From Blastococcus saxobsidens (GTDB taxonomy: Bacteria; Actinomycetota; Actinomycetes; Mycobacteriales; Geodermatophilaceae): a stretch of 48,173 nt of DNA. Positions 17,427 to 24,968 of the stretch are shown here, in pieces. The stretch's first letter is position 1, and every line of letters begins with the position of its first letter. The stretch is taken from assembly GCF_002938435.1 (NCBI RefSeq), contig NZ_POQT01000035.1, forward strand, positions 1 through 48,173. The letters run 5' to 3'. The translations under genes and the position numbers were made by a program. The notes under the pieces were generated by a model. It was given only the letters and a program-made list of their open reading frames with translations, made no database searches and was not told the origin of the DNA.

Positions 17427-17891
17427 TCAGCTGGCGGCCGGGGACGTCGCCCGGTGCTCCCGGACGTAGGTCTCGTAGAGCTCGAGCAGGACGGCCTTGT
17501 GGCGCTCGGACAGCGATTCGTCCGCGCGGATCGCCGCCACGGTGTCCGGGTTCCCGGAACGCCGGTCGAGGATCCCCGCCTGCTCGTAGAGCGTCTCGGC
17601 CGAGATCTTCAGGCCCCGGGCGATGGACGCGAGGATCTCCGCTGACGGCTTGCGAAGCCCCCGCTCCACCTGGGACAGGTACGGGTTGCTGACCCCCGCG
17701 GTGCGGGCCAGCTCGCGCAGGGACACCCGGGCGGCGTTGCGCTGCTCGCGGATGAAGTCGCCCACCGAGGAGCTGACGGCGGACACGCTGGGGGCGTCCG
17801 AGACCGTCTCCGCCACGCTGCCGGCGACCCGGTCCACCGTGGAACGGACCGTCGTCACCTGCTCGCGAACGAACTCACCGGGGGTCTGCAC
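17427..17891 (-). CDS. XRE-family regulator of the hbhA-like locus
   Basis: 154 residues from GTG 17891 (TTG 17927 is possible but lies inside the operator). An N-terminal region of about 45 residues (TPGEFVREQVTTVRSTVDRV) is followed by a lambda-repressor HTH at about 52-108: FIREQRNAARVSLRELARTA, VSNPYLSQVERGLRKPSAEI and LASIARGLKIS. A C-terminal helical segment (about 110-154) includes ERHKAVLLELYETYV. This matches Rv0474-type proteins. It is 28 bp upstream of the HbhA-like gene on the same strand, likely co-transcribed. The perfect palindrome upstream suggests autoregulation. Confidence 0.9.
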   Translation of the reverse strand: MQTPGEFVREQVTTVRSTVDRVAGSVAETVSDAPSVSAVSSSVGDFIREQRNAARVSLRELARTAGVSNPYLSQVERGLRKPSAEILASIARGLKISAETLYEQAGILDRRSGNPDTVAAIRADESLSERHKAVLLELYETYVREHRATSPAAS

Positions 17892-17895
17892 GGGT

Positions 17896-17942
17896 ACGAC
17901 GCTAACCCTAGGTGCTAGCTCCTGCAAGCGCTGGAGCTAGCA
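17896..17942 (-). promoter_or_regulatory. Palindromic operator and promoter of the XRE-hbhA operon
   Basis: TGCTAGCTCC (17913-17922) and GGAGCTAGCA (17933-17942) form a perfect 10-bp inverted repeat with a 10-bp centre that itself contains AGCGCT. On the minus strand TAGCGT lies seven bases before the GTG at 17891, so the palindrome covers the -35 to -10 region: the right place for a repressor. Confidence 0.65.
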
Positions 17943-17979
17943 GATCGGCGTGACCACGCTCACAGTAGGAAAGTCCCGC

Positions 17980-18963
17980 TCAGGCGTTGAGGAACGCCGA
18001 TTCCGCGACCTCGCCGACGACTCCGTCACCCCCGGACACAGGCGTGCGCGCCCACGGAGCAAGCACCTCGGCCGGCACCCCGAGCCGTCGCAACCCGGCG
18101 CCGAGGGCCGGCGTGCGGCCCCGGTCCCCACCGTCGTCGAGCTTGAGCGCCACCGCGCCGGCGCCGGCCAGGGCCGCCACGTGCACGCCGTCGGCGCCGC
18201 CCTTGACCAGCAGCCCGGGGACCGCGCGCATGAGATCGGTGTCCTCGCGCCCGGTGCCGGCCACGAACCAGGGGTGGGCCCGCATGGCGTCGGCCACCGC
18301 CCGACCGGCCGAACCCTCCGGCGCCGCCACCAGCGACAGCACACCGCGGGCCAGCCCGGTCAGCGACAGCGCGTGCTGCGGAGCACCGCAGCCGTCGACG
18401 ACGACGGCGGTGACCGGCTCCCCGGCGGCGTCGGCCAGCCGGGCCTCGATCGCCTGCTGCAGGGGGTGATCACGGGACAGGTACCCCTCGGTCGGCCAGC
18501 CGGCGGCCACGCAGGCGGCCAGCATCGCCGCGTGCTTGCCCGAGCAGTTCATCGCCAGCCGCTCCGGTGCGCGGCCGGCGGTGAGCCAGGCCGCCTTCGT
18601 CGCCTCGTGCGACGGCATCGCCGGGGGGCAGCCGAGGGCCTCGGACCCCAGGCCGGCCGCCGCGAGGATCGCGGCCGCGGTCTCCCGGTGGCCGTCCTCG
18701 CCGAGATGGGAGCCGGCGGCGATCGCCAGCTCCTCGCCGGACGCCGGCACCCAGCCCGCGGCGAGCATCGTCGTCGCCTGCACCGGCTTGTTCGACGACC
18801 GCGGCAGGGTCGGGCGATCCACCGCACCGGCCGCGAAGGTCACCTGGCCCGTCGCGTCGAGCACGACCAGCGAGCCCCGGTGCACCGACTCCAGGAAGCC
18901 GGATCGCCGCACCTCGACGAGGACGGGGTTGTCCGGCCAAGGTGAGGGGCTGGAACGGCCCAC
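17980..18963 (-). CDS. L-asparaginase II-type (PF06089 family) protein
   Basis: 327 residues from GTG 18963. Motifs of the thermolabile/AnsA-like asparaginase II family: VLVEVRRSGFLESVHRGSL near the N-terminus, RSSNKPVQATTML, NCSGKHAAMLAACVAAGWP, VVDGCGAPQHALSLTGLARG and a Gly-rich LVKGGADGVHVAALAGAGAV. It should hydrolyse asparagine to aspartate and ammonia in the cytoplasm. Length is normal for the family. The start codon lies inside the hairpin repeat copy B, 50 bp after the rsiG stop, and no Shine-Dalgarno is seen. It ends about 40 bp from the XRE operator. Confidence 0.88.
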   Translation of the reverse strand: MGRSSPSPWPDNPVLVEVRRSGFLESVHRGSLVVLDATGQVTFAAGAVDRPTLPRSSNKPVQATTMLAAGWVPASGEELAIAAGSHLGEDGHRETAAAILAAAGLGSEALGCPPAMPSHEATKAAWLTAGRAPERLAMNCSGKHAAMLAACVAAGWPTEGYLSRDHPLQQAIEARLADAAGEPVTAVVVDGCGAPQHALSLTGLARGVLSLVAAPEGSAGRAVADAMRAHPWFVAGTGREDTDLMRAVPGLLVKGGADGVHVAALAGAGAVALKLDDGGDRGRTPALGAGLRRLGVPAEVLAPWARTPVSGGDGVVGEVAESAFLNA

Positions 18964-19016
18964 TCGCAGGGCCCCACCGCGAGCCTGCGAGTGGTGGGGG
19001 GCGAGGGGCTCCTTCA
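18957..19016 (-). repeat. Dispersed post-stop hairpin element, copy B
   Basis: Arms CACTCGC (18961-18967) with GCGAGTG (18987-18993), and CCCCACC (18972-18978) with GGTGGGG (18993-18999), give alternative hairpins. On the minus strand the element starts with the TGA of rsiG (19016-19014) followed by AGGAGCCCC, and it contains the asparaginase start codon near its other end. Confidence 0.75.
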
Positions 19017-19571
19017 CCGACCCTCGTCGGCCAGCAGCGCCGCCACGTCGGCCTCGCCGTCGCGGTACCGGCGACCCAGCTCCGCGGCCAGCCCGTCCAT
19101 GACCTGCTGGACGCCGCGGCGGCGCTCCGACAGGCCCTTCTCCGCTTCGGCCAACGACCGCGCCGCGGCCTCGAGCTTCCTGTCCGACAGCTCCGAGATC
19201 GCCGAGAGGTCCGCCCCCGGCGTCAGCGAGTTCACCCAGGACTCGTAGTCCTCGGGGCGGGCCGGCTGCACCGTCTGGTGGCGGCCGAGGCCGTGTGCGG
19301 GACCGCGCCCCTTCTCCGCCAGGATCTCCGGCAGCAGGTCCACCAGAGACCGCCCGTCGTCCTCGGCCCGGCGCTGCAGCTCCCGGCGCACGATGTCCAG
19401 CCGGCCCTGGAGGAGCCGGCGGGTGTAGGAGAGGTTGACCTCCTCCTGCTCCGCCTCGCGGCGCAGCTGCCGCACCTCGCCCATCGGGCGCGAGACCGCG
19501 CTGTCGAGGAAGGCCGGGTCCAGCAGGGCGTCGACGGCGGCACCGCCGGCGGGGGACGGCTTCGGGCTCAC
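19014..19571 (-). CDS. rsiG: RsiG-type c-di-GMP-binding anti-sigma factor
   Basis: 185 residues, soluble, mostly helical and charged. Two copies of the c-di-GMP signature E(X)3S(X)2R(X)3Q(X)3D are present: Glu44-Ser48-Arg51-Gln55-Asp59 in EVNLSYTRRLLQGRLD, and Glu144-Ser148-Arg151-Gln155-Asp159 in EKGLSERRRGVQQVMD, exactly 100 residues apart. In Streptomyces, RsiG bound to c-di-GMP through these two helices sequesters the sigma factor WhiG. Two intact motifs imply the monomeric two-motif form, unlike the one-motif homodimer of Rubrobacter. No WhiG/FliA-type sigma gene lies in the window. The GTG at 19571 has GGAGG eight bases upstream. Its stop begins repeat copy B. Confidence 0.87.
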   Translation of the reverse strand: MSPKPSPAGGAAVDALLDPAFLDSAVSRPMGEVRQLRREAEQEEVNLSYTRRLLQGRLDIVRRELQRRAEDDGRSLVDLLPEILAEKGRGPAHGLGRHQTVQPARPEDYESWVNSLTPGADLSAISELSDRKLEAAARSLAEAEKGLSERRRGVQQVMDGLAAELGRRYRDGEADVAALLADEGR

Positions 19572-19749
19572 GGGGCGGCCTCCAGGTGCGTGATCCCCGG
19601 CATCGGACGGGCATCGGCGGTGGTCATCGGCGGGCGCTGGGCGGTGCGGGACGCACCGGCTCGCCCGGAGCGTAGGTCAGCGCGGAGCTCCTGCCCACTT
19701 CCCGGGCCGCGTGTGGCGGCCGCGCCGCGGAGCCGAGCGGACCAGGTCA

Positions 19750-20850
19750 CTACCGGATCGTCGCAGACCGGACCGCACGCACCCGGTCGCGCGCCGCCGC
19801 CCGGGTCTCGTCGAGCTCGGGGGCCGTGTCGTCGGGGTCGATCGCGGCCGTCGAGCCGCCCACCGTGAGGGCTGCGTCGGGCCCGACGGACTGCTTCACC
19901 AGCGCGAGCGCGATGACGCCCAGCTCGTGGTGGCGCGCGACGCTGCCCAGCCGGCCGACCGTGCGGGTGCCGGCGAGCACCGGGTCGCCGGCCACCGGCA
20001 GGTCCTCGCTGACACCGTCGAGGTGCAGCAGCACCAGCCGCCGCGGCGGACGGCCGAGGTTGTGCACCCGGGCCACCGTCTCCTGCCCGCGGTAGCAGCC
20101 CTTCTCCAGGTGGACGGCGGTGGTCAGCCACTCCAGCTCGTTCGGGATGGTCCGGTGGTCGCTGTCGAACCCGAAGCGCGGGCGGCGGGCCTCCACCCGC
20201 AGCGCATCGTACGCCCAGGTGCCGGCCGGCCGCGCACCCGCGGCCAGCAGCCGGTCCGCCACCTCGCCGAGCGCGGCGCGCGGCACCAGGAGGTCCAGCA
20301 CCGCCGCCCCGCCGTCGCCGATCGGGGGCATGCGGCGGACGAAGCCGGTCTCCAGCGGGGCGACGGCGTACTCCTCGTCGGGGGCGGGCAGCCCGGCGGC
20401 GGCGAGCACCCCGGGGGCCTCGGGTCCCACCAGCGACAGGAGGGCCCAGCGATCGGTCACCAGCTGCGGCTCCACCCGGAGCATGAACCGCATCCGGTCG
20501 AGGAACCCGAGCAGCTCGGTCCCGGTGCCGGGCTCGACGTCGGCCCACGTGCTGCCGGCCAGCTCCGCGACGACGAGGTGGTGCTCCACGTGCCCGTTCG
20601 GGGACAGCACCAGCGCCTCGCTGCCCGCGCCGTCGGTCAGCCGCTCGAAGTGCTGGCTGGTGATGCTGTGCAGCCAGGACAGCCGGTCGGCGCCCGGGAC
20701 GACGAGGACGTCGCGGTCGCTGCGGTCGACCAGCCCCGCCCCCTCGGCGAGGGTCCGCTGCTCCCGCAGCGGGTCGCCGTAGTGGTGCGCGACCTGGCCG
20801 CCCTCCTCCGGGACGGCGCCGGGGAGGGACAGCAGGGGTGAGGCGGTCAC
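19750..20850 (-). CDS. ygfZ: YgfZ/GcvT-like folate-binding protein
   Basis: 366 residues from GTG 20850, which overlaps the Fur-type gene stop by four bases (GTGA) and has AGGAG upstream. Tetrahydrofolate-binding fold related to aminomethyltransferase. The diagnostic Cys motif K-G-C-Y-x-G-Q-E is present as EKGCYRGQETVARVHNLG. YgfZ helps repair or assemble Fe-S clusters in enzymes such as MiaB. N-terminal folate domain about 20-240, C-terminal barrel about 260-360. It corresponds by position to Rv0811c. Co-translation with a Fur-family regulator fits iron or redox handling. Confidence 0.92.
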   Translation of the reverse strand: MTASPLLSLPGAVPEEGGQVAHHYGDPLREQRTLAEGAGLVDRSDRDVLVVPGADRLSWLHSITSQHFERLTDGAGSEALVLSPNGHVEHHLVVAELAGSTWADVEPGTGTELLGFLDRMRFMLRVEPQLVTDRWALLSLVGPEAPGVLAAAGLPAPDEEYAVAPLETGFVRRMPPIGDGGAAVLDLLVPRAALGEVADRLLAAGARPAGTWAYDALRVEARRPRFGFDSDHRTIPNELEWLTTAVHLEKGCYRGQETVARVHNLGRPPRRLVLLHLDGVSEDLPVAGDPVLAGTRTVGRLGSVARHHELGVIALALVKQSVGPDAALTVGGSTAAIDPDDTAPELDETRAAARDRVRAVRSATIR

Positions 20851-21323
20851 GGCTTCTCCTGGACTGCTCGGTTCCGACAGGCACGGCACGTCCCCGACAG
20901 GGCGACGTGGCCGACGTCCACGGTGAAACCCAGATCGGCGGCCAGACGTTCCGCCGCCTCGTCCAGCAGGTCCGGCGCCGCCGAGGCGATCTCCCCGCAG
21001 GAGGCGCAGACGACGTGCAGGTGCGGCCGCTGCGCGGCGTGGTAGACCGGCGCGCCGCGCCCCAGGTGGGTGTGCCAGACCAGGCCGAGGCTCTCCAGCA
21101 GCTCGAGCGTGCGGTAGACGGTCGAGGTGTCCGGCGCGCTGCCGCCCGGGCCCGCCTCCTCGCGCAGCCGGGCGCCGATGGCCTCCGGGGTCGCGTGCTC
21201 GAGGCTGCTGACGGCGTCCAGCACCCGCGCGCGCTGCGGCGTCAGCCGCAGGCCGCGGGACCGCAGCTGCTCGGCCAGCGGCGCGGCCGGGTCCGCGCGC
21301 GCGATGGTGTGCTCCGGGCCCAT
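20847..21323 (-). CDS. Fur-family metalloregulator
   Basis: 158 residues. Winged helix in the first half (LRSRGLRLTPQRARVLDAVS, TVYRTLELLESLGLV), dimerisation domain with metal ligands HLHVVCASC (residues around 100) and a second pair CRAC near the C-terminus; the two CxxC pairs form the structural zinc site. Which metal or signal (Fe, Zn or peroxide) it senses cannot be decided. TAGGCT lies six bases upstream of the ATG (leaderless). It is divergent from the aminotransferase IV gene and translated together with ygfZ. Confidence 0.92.
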   Translation of the reverse strand: MGPEHTIARADPAAPLAEQLRSRGLRLTPQRARVLDAVSSLEHATPEAIGARLREEAGPGGSAPDTSTVYRTLELLESLGLVWHTHLGRGAPVYHAAQRPHLHVVCASCGEIASAAPDLLDEAAERLAADLGFTVDVGHVALSGTCRACRNRAVQEKP

Positions 21324-21361
21324 GTGCTGAGCCTATGCCGGGGGTGCGGCAGGCTGGAGCC

Positions 21362-22210
21362 GTGACGGAGCAGCGCACGGTCGCGATCTGGCGGGACGGC
21401 GCGGCCGTGGCGGTGCCCGCGGCGGAACCGGTGGTGACCGCCTTCGACCAGGGCCTCGGTCGCGGTGACGGCGTCTTCGAGTCCGTGGCCGTCGTCGAGG
21501 GCCGCACGCCGCACCTCGACGCCCACCTGGCACGGCTGGACCGCTCGGCGTCCCTGCTCGGGCTGGTCTCCCCCGGGGGCTCCGCCTGGCGCCGGCTGGT
21601 CGCGGCGGTCGTCGTCGATTGGCAACCCGGGCTCGAGGGCGTCTGCCGGCTCTTCCTCACCCGCGGGCTCGGCGACGGCACCCCGCCGACCGCCCTGGCG
21701 CTGCTCGCGCCCGTCCCCGCCGACACCCTCCGGCAGCGCACCGAGGGCATCTCGGTGGTCAGCCTCGGGCTCGGCGTGCCGGCCGACTTCCGCGCCGGCG
21801 CGCCGTGGCTGCTCGGCGGGGCGAAGACGCTCTCCTACGCGGTGAACATGGCCGCCCAGCGGCACGCCCACGACCTGGGCGCCGACGACGTCGTCCTCAC
21901 CAGCCTGGAGGGCCGGGTGCTCGAGGGGCCCACGTCCACCGTGGTGTGGGCGACGGGCGGAGCGCTGCACACGCCGCCGGCCGACACCGGGATCCTGGCC
22001 GGCACGACCCAGGCGCGGTTGTTCGCCCGCGCCGAGGCGGACGGCTGGCCGACGGCCGTCACCGCCGGCACCGTCGACGACCTGCACGCGGCCGACGCCG
22101 TCTGGTTGCTCTCCGGCGTCCGGGGCGCAGCCACCGTGCACACGCTCGACGGCGTCCGCCGGGGGGACGCGGGGCTCTCCCGCCGGGTCCGGGAGCTGCT
22201 CGCCCGGTAG
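21362..22210 (+). CDS. Aminotransferase class IV (aminodeoxychorismate lyase-like)
   Basis: 282 residues. Fold-type IV PLP enzyme: [20 protein letters not shown] at the N-terminus, the PLP lysine in [20 protein letters not shown], and [19 protein letters not shown] and [10 protein letters not shown] in the cofactor-phosphate region. PabC cleaves 4-amino-4-deoxychorismate to p-aminobenzoate for folate; branched-chain or D-amino-acid aminotransferase activity is the alternative. Neighbouring ygfZ is folate-dependent, which supports the PabC reading. GTG 21362 follows CAGGCT by six bases (leaderless); GTG is therefore chosen over an in-frame ATG at 21335. Confidence 0.88.
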   Translation: MTEQRTVAIWRDGAAVAVPAAEPVVTAFDQGLGRGDGVFESVAVVEGRTPHLDAHLARLDRSASLLGLVSPGGSAWRRLVAAVVVDWQPGLEGVCRLFLTRGLGDGTPPTALALLAPVPADTLRQRTEGISVVSLGLGVPADFRAGAPWLLGGAKTLSYAVNMAAQRHAHDLGADDVVLTSLEGRVLEGPTSTVVWATGGALHTPPADTGILAGTTQARLFARAEADGWPTAVTAGTVDDLHAADAVWLLSGVRGAATVHTLDGVRRGDAGLSRRVRELLAR

Positions 22211-22298
22211 CGTTGCCCCAGGTGCGCCGGGAAGTCTGGTCGGCAACGTGTCCGTCGAGGGCACGGCCCCAGCCGACGCCTGCAACAGGAGCTGCCCC
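22211..22298 (+). ncRNA. Candidate switch-like leader RNA (riboswitch) of nhaA
   Basis: The 88 nt between the upstream stop and the nhaA ATG fold almost completely. P1 pairs GTTGC (22212-22216) with GCAAC (22282-22286) plus AGG with CCT; P2 pairs GTCGGC (22239-22244) with GCCGAC (22272-22277); P3 is CGTGTCC (22247-22253) with GGGCACG (22259-22265). GTTGCC can instead pair with GGCAAC (22242-22247), excluding P1 and P2. The AGGAG Shine-Dalgarno (22287-22291) directly abuts P1. The unpaired GGGAAGTCTGGT between P1 and P2 looks like a conserved core. Leader motifs of nhaA genes (nhaA-I and nhaA-II, Li+-responsive classes) are known; assignment to one of them is inference. Confidence 0.6.
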
Positions 22299-23888
22299 AT
22301 GACCTCCACGTCTCCGAACCGCCTCTTCGGGCGCGGCTCCTGGACCGAGGCCCGCCGGGTCACGGAGGTGCTGCGCAAGGAGACCGTCGGCGGGGTCCTC
22401 CTGCTCATCGGCGCGGCGGTAGCGCTCGTCTGGGCCAACTCCCCGTGGGGCGACACCTACGAGGCGCTGCGCGACACCCGCGTCGGGCCGTCCGCCCTGC
22501 ACCTGGACCTGTCGCTGGGCACGTGGGCCGCCGACGGCCTGCTGGCGATCTTCTTCTTCGTCGCCGGCCTGGAGCTCAAGCGCGAGTTCGTGGCCGGCGA
22601 CCTCCGCGAGCCCCGCCGCGCGGCGCTTCCGATCGCCGCCGCCGTGGGCGGGATGGCGGTGCCCGCCCTGTTCTTCGTGCTGATCAACCTCGGCGGACCG
22701 GAGGGCGCCCTGCGCGGGTGGGCGATCCCGTCGGCCACCGACATCGCCTTCGCGCTCGCCGTGCTGGCGGTGATCAGCACGCACCTGCCCAGCGCGCTGC
22801 GCACCTTCCTGCTCACCCTCGCGGTCGTCGACGACCTGCTGGCCATCGTGGTCATCGCGATCTTCTACACCGACGAGCTGGTCGTCCCGGCGCTCCTGCT
22901 CTCGCTGCTGCCGCTGGCGGTCTTCGGCTTCCTCGTGCAGAAGCGGATCCGGTCCTGGTGGCTGCTGCTGCCGCTCGCGGCCATCACCTGGGTGCTGATG
23001 CACGAGTCCGGCGTGCATGCCACGGTCGCCGGCGTGCTGCTGGCCTTCACCGTGCCGGTGGTCCGCAGCGACGCGGCCGGCGGGCCTGACGCCGGCCCGG
23101 GGCTCGCCGAGCACTTCGAGCACCGCATCCGTCCGCTGTCGGCCGGGGTGGCCGTCCCGGTGTTCGCGTTCTTCTCCGCGGGCGTGGCCGTCGGCGGGCT
23201 GTCCGGCCTGGGCGAGTCGCTCGGCGACAGCATCGCCGTCGGCATCATGGTCGGGCTGGTGGCCGGCAAGGCGATCGGCATCACCGGCGCCACCTGGCTG
23301 GTCTCCCGCTTCACCCGCGCGCAGCTCGACGAGAACCTGGGCTGGCCCGACGTCGTGGGCCTGGCGCTGCTCGGCGGCATGGGCTTCACCGTCTCGCTGC
23401 TGATCACCGAGCTTGCCTACGGGGCCGAGAGCGAGAGCTACGAGCACGCGAAGGTCGGCATCCTGTTCGGGACGCTGCTCGCCGCGGTGGTCGCCGCCGT
23501 GATCCTCCGGCTGCGCAACCGCCGCTACAAGCAGCTGTACGCCGGCGAGCGGTCCGACCTCGACCGCGACGGCATCCCGGACGCCTGGGACCCCGTCGAC
23601 GACCGCGTCGCGACCGGCCCGGACCGGCAGGGCCCCCCGCCCCCCGGGTACGGGCGCACCGGCGACCCGGACGAGGCACCCCCGGCCGGCTACGAGACGG
23701 TCGACGACCGGGCCGACCACAACCGCGATCCGCAGCACGGCCCGCCGCCCGGGTCCGGGCTCGCCGGCGAGCCGGTCCAGGCGCCCCCGGCCGACTACGA
23801 GACGGTCGACGACCGGGCCGACCACAACCGCGACCGGCACGACGGTCCGCCGCCCGGGCGGCCGGCCAGGCCGTTCGCCGACGGCTGA
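22299..23888 (+). CDS. nhaA: Na+/H+ antiporter NhaA with repeated C-terminal tail
   Basis: 529 residues. About 12 membrane segments in residues 20-410. The ion-binding aspartate pair is in [18 protein letters not shown], and the signatures [20 protein letters not shown] and [15 protein letters not shown] are intact. It exchanges cytoplasmic Na+ or Li+ for protons. Residues about 425-529 form an extra hydrophilic tail absent from E. coli NhaA (388 residues). The tail opens with [12 protein letters not shown], which fits the DxDxDGxxDxxD calcium-binding pattern, and continues with two Pro-rich repeats sharing [16 protein letters not shown] 22299 follows AGGAG by seven bases and the candidate riboswitch. 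Confidence 0.95.
   Translation: MTSTSPNRLFGRGSWTEARRVTEVLRKETVGGVLLLIGAAVALVWANSPWGDTYEALRDTRVGPSALHLDLSLGTWAADGLLAIFFFVAGLELKREFVAGDLREPRRAALPIAAAVGGMAVPALFFVLINLGGPEGALRGWAIPSATDIAFALAVLAVISTHLPSALRTFLLTLAVVDDLLAIVVIAIFYTDELVVPALLLSLLPLAVFGFLVQKRIRSWWLLLPLAAITWVLMHESGVHATVAGVLLAFTVPVVRSDAAGGPDAGPGLAEHFEHRIRPLSAGVAVPVFAFFSAGVAVGGLSGLGESLGDSIAVGIMVGLVAGKAIGITGATWLVSRFTRAQLDENLGWPDVVGLALLGGMGFTVSLLITELAYGAESESYEHAKVGILFGTLLAAVVAAVILRLRNRRYKQLYAGERSDLDRDGIPDAWDPVDDRVATGPDRQGPPPPGYGRTGDPDEAPPAGYETVDDRADHNRDPQHGPPPGSGLAGEPVQAPPADYETVDDRADHNRDRHDGPPPGRPARPFADG
23691..23833 (+). repeat. In-frame direct repeats in the nhaA tail
   Basis: A 38-base unit starting TACGAGACGGTCGACGACCG occurs at 23691 and 23796 with almost no changes, a period of 105 bases (35 codons). 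A weaker third unit around 23585-23660 shares VDDR...PPPGY. The near-identity at synonymous positions points to recent duplication. Confidence 0.8.
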
Positions 23889-23897
23889 ACAATCCGG

Positions 23898-23927
23898 TTG
23901 CCGGGCCCGCTTCCCCGGTCGTACCGT
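23898..23927 (+). promoter_or_regulatory. Promoter of the leader peptide transcript
   Basis: TTGCCG (23898-23903) and TACCGT (23922-23927) with an 18-nt spacer. Transcription should begin near 23934, about 25 nt before the peptide start codon, separate from nhaA. Confidence 0.5.
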
Positions 23928-23933
23928 CGTGGC

Positions 23934-24206
23934 ACACGAGAGAGGAGGTGGTCCGTAACTTGCTGAGCTACAGGACTCGTGAGGTGGCTGTCCGCTAGCC
24001 GCCGTCCAGATGGGCCGCCCGTCCGGCGTGGAAGCCGGACGACGGCATGATCGCCCGTCCGTCGTACGGCGGCGAGCGAGAACCGGACAGTCACCCGACC
24101 CCCGGGCCGCCGACCGTTGTCCAGTCGGCCCGCGAGCTGCTCCCCCCGTCGAGGGGCTGGGCGCCGCGGAGCAGCCCGGGGGTTGTCCGTTCTGCGGGGA
24201 GGTCCA
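23934..24206 (+). ncRNA. Structured leader RNA between promoter and the 24207 gene
   Basis: About 270 nt with no long gene. It contains the 12-codon peptide gene, then a strong hairpin CGTCCGGC/GCCGGACG (24020-24027 with 24034-24041, 6-nt loop) and a distal GCTGCTCC/GGAGCAGC pairing, followed by the GGGGAGGTCC Shine-Dalgarno of the next gene. The architecture (strong short ORF, hairpins, downstream gene) is that of an attenuator or translation-coupled leader. Boundaries are estimates. Confidence 0.45.
23960..23998 (+). CDS. 12-residue candidate leader peptide
   Basis: TTG followed by eleven codons and TAG encodes MLSYRTREVAVR (reading the TTG as Met). The Shine-Dalgarno AGGAGG (23943-23948) is the strongest in the window, 11 nt from the TTG. 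Codon use is unlike the surroundings: AGG, ACT, CGT and GCT are rare in this genome, so the nucleotide sequence rather than translation speed may be under selection. There is no run of one amino acid, although three of twelve residues are Arg. I cannot say which signal it reads. Confidence 0.5.
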   Translation: MLSYRTREVAVR

Positions 24207-24944
24207 GTGCAGCTCGGCGGCCTGCCGATCGAGTTGGACGTGACCGTGGGGTCCTGGATCGCCGACGCCGTGGCGCGGGCGCACTGGAGCACCGTGGGGT
24301 CGCTCGTGCCCGCCGGGTTCCCCGACTTCGTCCGCGTGCTGCACCCGGCCTACCGGTACGACGGCGACGACGACGTCGAGATCGGCTGGACCGAGGTCGC
24401 CGCGCTCAACGGCACGACCGCCCACCCGTTGATGCAGTGGCCCGCGGTCACCGGCGGGTGGGAGTACCTCGCCGAGGACAGCCAGCCCCCCACCTGGGAC
24501 GGCACCCCCGCGGAGGGCCACCTGCCCTGCACGCTCGCGCAGCGCATGGCCGCCGTCCTCGCCCGGCACACCACCACCCCCGACCGGTGCTGGCTGGGCC
24601 GGTGGGCCGGCTTCGGCTACGACACCGCCGAGCTGCGGGACGTGCCCCGCCTGCCCCTCCCGCGCGCCCGGGACGTCGTTCTCGTGCGGGGCAGCGCCGG
24701 CGACGCCGTCCGCAACCTCGCACCGGAGCCCTCCGAGCAGAGCGCCAACATCTGGTGGCCGACCGACCGCGCCTGGGTGGTGTCCACCGACATCGACCTG
24801 ATGAGCACCTACGTGGCCGGCAGCACCGCGTGCATCGCCGACCTGCTGGCCGCCCCCGACCTGGAGGTCGTGCCCGCCGCGCCGGACGACCACGTCGGCC
24901 ACGCCGACGACCCGGTCAACCCGATTCCACCCCGCGACCAGTAG
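24207..24944 (+). CDS. Uncharacterised soluble protein downstream of structured leader
   Basis: 245 residues, no signal or membrane segment, Trp-rich. Notable segments: ELDVTVGSWIADAVARAHWS, FVRVLHPAYRY, LARHTTTPDRCWLGRWAGFG and SANIWWPTDRAWVVSTDIDL followed by STYVAGSTACIADLL. The WWPxDRAW core and the ending are typical of a conserved actinobacterial family I know only as hypothetical. GTG 24207 is chosen because of GGGGAGG six bases upstream. The gene stands alone after its leader RNA and converges with the DUF885 gene. Confidence 0.85.
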   Translation: MQLGGLPIELDVTVGSWIADAVARAHWSTVGSLVPAGFPDFVRVLHPAYRYDGDDDVEIGWTEVAALNGTTAHPLMQWPAVTGGWEYLAEDSQPPTWDGTPAEGHLPCTLAQRMAAVLARHTTTPDRCWLGRWAGFGYDTAELRDVPRLPLPRARDVVLVRGSAGDAVRNLAPEPSEQSANIWWPTDRAWVVSTDIDLMSTYVAGSTACIADLLAAPDLEVVPAAPDDHVGHADDPVNPIPPRDQ

Positions 24945-24968
24945 GCCGGCGCGCCCGGAGTCCCCCGC

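Noticed and set aside
23691..23833. Repeats with 105-bp period as a possible CRISPR-like array
   Set aside because: Only two units, in frame, and part of the nhaA coding sequence; no cas genes.
22059..24902. A long minus-strand open frame (about 950 codons) opposite nhaA and the 24207 gene
   Set aside because: Composition (Gly/Arg/His/Gln-rich) is that of an antisense shadow; nhaA on the other strand is certain.
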